Source of the DNA: an uncultured Clostridia bacterium
Lineage (GTDB): Bacteria > Bacillota > Clostridia > Oscillospirales > Acutalibacteraceae
Assembly (NCBI GenBank): GCA_937888485.1
Contig: CALAQQ010000261.1
Span: forward strand, 1 to 9,971
Length of the DNA: 9,971 nt
Direction: 5' to 3'
Shown here one piece after another: positions 6,978 to 9,971 of the stretch. Numbering within the stretch: position 1 is the stretch's first letter; every line of letters begins with the position of its first letter. Under the pieces are notes generated by a model, which made no database searches, had not been told where the DNA came from, and worked only from the letters and a program-made list of their open reading frames with translations. The translations under genes were made by a program, and so were the position numbers.

Positions 6978-7012
6978 GGCTTGAACAGGTATCTGTCCTG
7001 TTCAAGCCTTTT
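6978..7012. terminator. Strong terminator between converging operons
   Basis: Arms GGCTTGAACAGG (6978-6989) and CCTGTTCAAGCC (6997-7008) pair perfectly over 12 bases around a 7-base loop, with TTTT at 7009-7012 on the plus strand. AAAA at 6971-6974 gives the matching T run on the minus strand. It lies 6 bases after the stop codon of the DUF4474 gene and 4 bases before the stop of the converging phage gene. Confidence 0.9.
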
Positions 7013-7015
7013 GTT

Positions 7016-7858
7016 TTATCTGAAAGCTAAATAAAAAAATGTAGTGCCGAGTTCGTTGAGGAAAGGATGACAGCTTTTGGCAACATCGTTTTCCGTGTTT
7101 CTGACCTTGAAACCGTTATTCGTCAACTCAATTCCAAGAGAACCGCCTTTGTCTATGGCAATTCCGGCAAACGCTCTGTTCCATGAAGCGGCATGATTGA
7201 CATACATAACGGGAAGCTGGCTTCCTATAACTATCGCAACGCTTGGTTTGAAGCCAAGATTTATGCTTCTCGTTGCATCTCCCGTTCCGAAATATGAGCC
7301 GCTGACAAACGGCTGACTGAGATAGGTCTGCTGTTCTTCCGAAAGATGAATGTTCCCATCATTTACATGAGTTCCGCACAGCAAATCCTTGCTTATAAAC
7401 GATGGGAAATCAAGGCTTGAGGTCTGCGCAGGACAAAGAGAAGCATTGACGGTTGCCCATGCTGTAAGCACAAAAGCATCGGTATCTCTGTCTGCAACAA
7501 CATTCTCACAGCCCGATGTCAGAATATCAAGACCCGAAGCAAAAGTCAGACAATCTATAATATCCGTAAATGCGGCATGACAAGCCTCACCGCCAAGGGA
7601 AAGAGGTGCATGGATTGAAAGCTTCAGATTGATTTTCGCCTGTCTGCAATATTCATTTTCAACAAGCACACCCTCATCGTTTTCCTCAAAAGAATCAACA
7701 ATTTCCATGCTTCCGATACCGACAGCAACAGTTGTATGCCTTAGCGGTATCGCTTTTTTTATTGCAGGAAACTCCGTCAGAAATCTTATATAAGAAAGCT
7801 CTTCACGGCTTTTAAGCCAGTCGACTATATTTGACGGTAACGCACTTATTTCACTCAT
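7016..7858 (-). CDS. Phage structural protein, tail-terminator-like N-terminus with fibre-like C-terminal module
   Basis: The 280 residues fall into two parts. Residues about 1-140 (IPLRHTTVAVGIGSMEI, then LSLGGEACHAAFTDIIDCL and ENVVADRDTDAFVLTAWATV) have the look of a small alpha/beta phage tail-completion or terminator protein. Residues about 185-280 (GSYFGTGDATRSINLGFKPS, then TNNGFKVRN and FFYLAF) resemble repeat modules of phage tail fibres and minor tail proteins, where 'GTG-x-x...LGFKP' opens a beta-sandwich and 'F-x-Y-x-A-F' closes it. A fusion of the two is unusual, since they are normally separate genes. It is the last gene of the minus-strand phage cluster and ends at the 6978-7012 terminator. 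GAGGTG (7865-7870) lies 6 bases before the ATG. Function in the virion is inferred from position and motifs. Confidence 0.6.
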   Translation of the reverse strand: MSEISALPSNIVDWLKSREELSYIRFLTEFPAIKKAIPLRHTTVAVGIGSMEIVDSFEENDEGVLVENEYCRQAKINLKLSIHAPLSLGGEACHAAFTDIIDCLTFASGLDILTSGCENVVADRDTDAFVLTAWATVNASLCPAQTSSLDFPSFISKDLLCGTHVNDGNIHLSEEQQTYLSQPFVSGSYFGTGDATRSINLGFKPSVAIVIGSQLPVMYVNHAASWNRAFAGIAIDKGGSLGIELTNNGFKVRNTENDVAKSCHPFLNELGTTFFYLAFR

Positions 7859-7868
7859 TCATAACACC

Positions 7869-8201
7869 TCATTCCGTTTCAACAATAACTCTTATGATTG
7901 CCCATATGTAAAACACAGCCTCGCCTTTATAGACCTTTTCGGCTCTGTCAATTCTGTATTTTTCTCCCATACAGCTTATATATTCACCGTCCGAACAAAC
8001 GGTGAGGTCGGGGTCGGGAGGTCCGATATAAAGATAATACCCCTGTGAATTATAGCCGATTTCCGTGTTTACGCCATAGAGATACATTTTATTCTTATAT
8101 CTGAGCGGACTTATAAACGCACGGGTTTCATTGACTGTTTCTCCGTTTGCCGATACAAGCTTTGCAGGTCTGCCGTATCTGCTGAAAACAGCTTCAATCA
8201 T
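7869..8201 (-). CDS. Small phage head-tail joining-like protein
   Basis: This protein has 110 residues with no recognised motif. It is mostly beta-strand-like (KMYLYGVNTEIG, GYYLYIGPPD, GEYISCMGEKYRID, GEAVFYIWAIIRV). A small beta-rich protein in this position, two genes after the capsid, is typically a head-tail adaptor or stopper, but only position and size support this. Its ATG overlaps the TGA of the preceding gene in an ATGA at 8198-8201, so translation is coupled. The next gene starts 10 bases after its stop. Confidence 0.55.
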   Translation of the reverse strand: MIEAVFSRYGRPAKLVSANGETVNETRAFISPLRYKNKMYLYGVNTEIGYNSQGYYLYIGPPDPDLTVCSDGEYISCMGEKYRIDRAEKVYKGEAVFYIWAIIRVIVETE

Positions 8202-8563
8202 ATGCTCACCTGCCTGAAAACAAAGCCCTCGTCACGAAGAAGCGGAAGCGCCGAAATGAGCGCTTCGCTTTTTTCCTTTTCGGCTCTTTCAATAATCGCC
8301 GAAGGTGAAACGCTGACCGTAACATCGCCCGCCTTGAACGAAGTAACACCTTCATCCGTGCCTGATTTTCTCATGCACAGACGGTAATTCACCATAGCCG
8401 CGCCTGCATTAACAAGCCTTATATCGGTGCAATCGGCATCATCCCTCAATCTTGTTTCAAGTTCTTTTGCTGCCGAGGCACAGAGAGGAGTAAGCTCCTC
8501 ATCCGTACCTTGAGCAGCATGATTTCTTCTGAGCGCATCGAGAATGCTCCAGATATCAATCAA
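8198..8563 (-). CDS. Phage head-tail connector-like protein (TTG start)
   Basis: The TTG at 8561-8563 is chosen as start because GGAGGG (8570-8575) sits 6 bases upstream and directly after the capsid stop (TGA, 8577-8579). The frame continues upstream to an ATG at 8677, but that would overlap the capsid gene by 100 bases with nothing to support it. The 121-residue product begins MIDIWSILDALRRN and is helical in its first half, with KELETRLRDDADC, AGAAMVNYRLCMRKS, then VTSFKAGDVTVSVSPSAII. The run of helices, an 'AA-x-x-NYR' segment and a short strand near the end is reminiscent of gp6-type head-tail connectors, and its place right after the capsid fits. This rests on pattern and position. Confidence 0.6.
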   Translation of the reverse strand: MIDIWSILDALRRNHAAQGTDEELTPLCASAAKELETRLRDDADCTDIRLVNAGAAMVNYRLCMRKSGTDEGVTSFKAGDVTVSVSPSAIIERAEKEKSEALISALPLLRDEGFVFRQVSI

Positions 8564-8569
8564 TGCTAT

Positions 8570-8575
8570 CCCTCC
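8570..8575 (-). promoter_or_regulatory. Ribosome binding site that decides a TTG start
   Basis: GGAGGG on the minus strand is 6 bases before TTG (8561-8563) and 1 base after the capsid TGA. It is the reason for preferring TTG to the upstream ATG at 8677. It points to tight translational coupling of the two virion genes. Confidence 0.75.
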
Positions 8576-8576
8576 G

Positions 8577-9266
8577 TCAGACAGAAAGCACCTTTGATGC
8601 TCCGTCAAAGATTTTTGCAAAACCTGCAGTGCAGCTGATAACCGCACGTTCAAGCTGACGGTCAATAAGCTTATCATATTCAGTCATAACCTCGCCTGCC
8701 TTGACCATTTCAAGAGCAGCAGACTTATCAAGACCGATGATGTTGCCGCTTTCAACCGCAGATGATTTGAGAAGCTTTGCGCCGAGAGGAGTAACCATTT
8801 CACCCTTGCCGTGGAAATTAAGACCTGCTGCGGCATCTCTGAACTGCTCCATATTGAGCATATCCGCCATAAGGTCTGACGATGCAATAATTGTATTGAG
8901 TTCATAGGGGTCAAAACTGTTCCAGAAGCTGATAAGGTCAGCATAAGAAATATCTCCTGCTGTGCAATTCATAACCTCTGCCTTGTTGCCCGAACCGTCA
9001 CCGTTAACAATAACATCAACGGCATCCTTGAGAAGCGTTCTTGAAATATATGCACCGATTTGTCTGAGTGTAACCGTAAAGAGGTCAAGACGCTGGAATC
9101 TGATTGCCTCATATGAAGCAACAAGGCTTCTGCCTCTCTTTCTGAGCTTGACAAGATTATCCTTTGTGCGGATAGTTGTTTCGGGAATGAACGCACCCTC
9201 GCTTACGATTTTAAGCTCCTTCTCCTCATCGGTGGGGAGAGAAGTGATTGAGCGGTAATCAAGACC
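8577..9266 (-). pseudogene. Phage major capsid protein, 5' end lost
   Basis: About 229 C-terminal residues survive, from DGLDYRSITSLPTDEEKELK onward. They include VSEGAFIPETTIRTKDN, LVKLRKRGRSLVASYEAIRFQ, RLDLFTVTLRQIGAYISR and VDVIVNGDGSGNKAEVMN. They end with TPLGAKLLKSSAV and DKLIDRQLERAVIS. These are features I associate with phage major capsid proteins (probably HK97-type fold) of gut Clostridia prophages. The reading frame continues beyond 9266 only by chance, as antisense of the recombinase fragment; those residues (about 164) are not capsid-like. The N-terminal scaffold-like region, E-loop start and start codon are missing, so no functional capsid can be made. No promoter for this cluster is visible. 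Exact 5' limit is uncertain by about 15 bases. Confidence 0.75.
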
Positions 9267-9275
9267 GTCGAAAAC
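9252..9275. other. Breakpoint between capsid remnant and recombinase remnant
   Basis: Capsid-like sequence on the minus strand stops, and recombinase-like sequence on the plus strand begins, within this interval. Both readings overlap over about 15 bases, so the join cannot be placed exactly. No obvious direct repeat or inverted repeat marks it. Confidence 0.65.
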
Positions 9276-9971
9276 GGAGAGGTTGTCCGGCATACACCGC
9301 ATCAGAAAAACTATGCTGTCTATCCCGGCAAGCATGAAGCAATCATCGAAGAAGCGCTCTGGAAAGCCGTCAGAGCGCGCAGAGAAGCCCGTACAATCCC
9401 GCGGACAAATATCACCTATACGCTGAAAAACCCGCTGAGCGGGCTCATACAATGCGAATGCGGGCATTATCTGATCCGCCGACCGTATAACGGACGATGT
9501 GCTGATCGGATGCAATGCCCGAATATGACCTACTGCAAAAACGCAAGCAGCACAATGGAAGAGATGATAAAGGAAGTCAAGAGCGTTTTGGTCGGGTGTA
9601 TTACTGATTTCCGAATCAAGATCAGCTTGGGAGCAGTTGCCGATCTTGCAGCGCATGATGCTTATTGCGGGCAGCTCAGAGAGCACCTTGCCGCACTTGC
9701 GGAGAAAGAAAAATCCTTGTGGGAAAAGTATGTAGAGGACGAAATGCCGAAGCATATCTTCAATGATTTGCTAGAAAAGAATCAGACTGAAAAGGAGCGG
9801 ATAGAGAAGCAGCTCCGCATTGCCGAAACAAGTGCGCCTCGCCGTATTGACTACGAGGAACGATGCCGAACCTTTCAGGCGACAATCGACGCACTCGATG
9901 ACGAGAATATGACCGCCGAGCAGCAGAATGAGATGTTGAAGCGCTGTGTCATCCGGCTCAGATACCACCGC
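9252..9971 (+). pseudogene. Large serine recombinase, C-terminal half without catalytic domain
   Basis: A frame open from 9252 to the window end (240 codons; TGA at 9249-9251 upstream) begins with KTVENGEVVRHTPHQKNYAV and continues with YPGKHEAIIEEALWKAV, the segment before the zinc ribbon in large serine recombinases. Then comes LSGLIQCECGHYLIRR with a CxC pair, RMQCPN and TYCKNAS, the four-cysteine recombinase zinc beta-ribbon. A long helical part follows (LEKNQTEKERIEKQLR and similar), the coiled-coil arm. The catalytic N-terminal resolvase domain with its serine is absent, so the fragment cannot cut DNA. Such proteins insert and excise phages and conjugative or mobilisable elements. Arginine codons CGC, CGA, CGG and TTG leucine are common here, and a 120-base sample (9301-9420) is about 50% GC, unlike the rest. 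The 3' end lies outside the window. Confidence 0.85.

Noticed and set aside
8564..8677. ATG start at 8677 for the connector-like gene
   Set aside because: It would overlap the capsid gene by 100 bases without a ribosome binding site, whereas TTG at 8561-8563 has GGAGGG at good spacing.
9267..9755. Minus-strand frame that extends the capsid by about 163 residues to an ATG at 9755
   Set aside because: It is the antisense of the clearly recognisable recombinase zinc-ribbon frame, and its residues show no capsid features.

Overview
The window looks like a stretch of chromosome from an anaerobic Firmicute of the Eubacteriales (Ruminococcus/Oscillospiraceae-like). This is inferred from moderate GC, AGA-dominated arginine codons, strong AAGGAG-type ribosome binding sites, sigma-A style promoters with 17-base spacers, a tiny PDTG-anchored surface protein and a DUF4474-like protein. 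It is not a taxonomic determination. No tRNA, rRNA or CRISPR array was seen.

Positions 1-2976, plus strand. The window opens in the C-terminal end of a ChbG/YdjC-like deacetylase, closed by a terminator. A strong extended -10 promoter follows, with a near-perfect palindrome sitting on the expected transcription start. It drives a 536-residue protein that joins a XRE-type DNA-binding domain, one transmembrane helix and a complete family I.5-like lipase with catalytic triad and metal site. A second membrane-anchored or secreted protein of 232 residues, weakly chagasin-like, lies 37 bases downstream in the same transcription unit. This pair is the most unusual item in the window.

Positions 2947-4995, minus strand. 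An alpha-phosphoglucomutase of the PgcA type and, 11 bases after it, a 73-residue surface miniprotein form an operon that ends at a terminator shared with the converging lipase operon.

Positions 5015-7012, plus strand. A divergent promoter drives two exported proteins: a membrane-anchored beta-propeller-like protein, then a membrane-anchored protein with a Ser/Thr/Pro-rich stalk and a DUF4474-like domain. A 12-bp perfect terminator hairpin closes the unit.

Positions 7016-9971. A prophage remnant lies on the minus strand: a truncated major capsid gene, two small head-tail connector-like genes with tightly coupled translation, and a 280-residue structural protein with a fibre-like C-terminal module. 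The capsid gene is cut at about 9262, where it meets head-on the C-terminal half of a large serine recombinase read on the plus strand. Both genes are broken at the same place, so this is either a real rearrangement between mobile elements or an assembly chimera.
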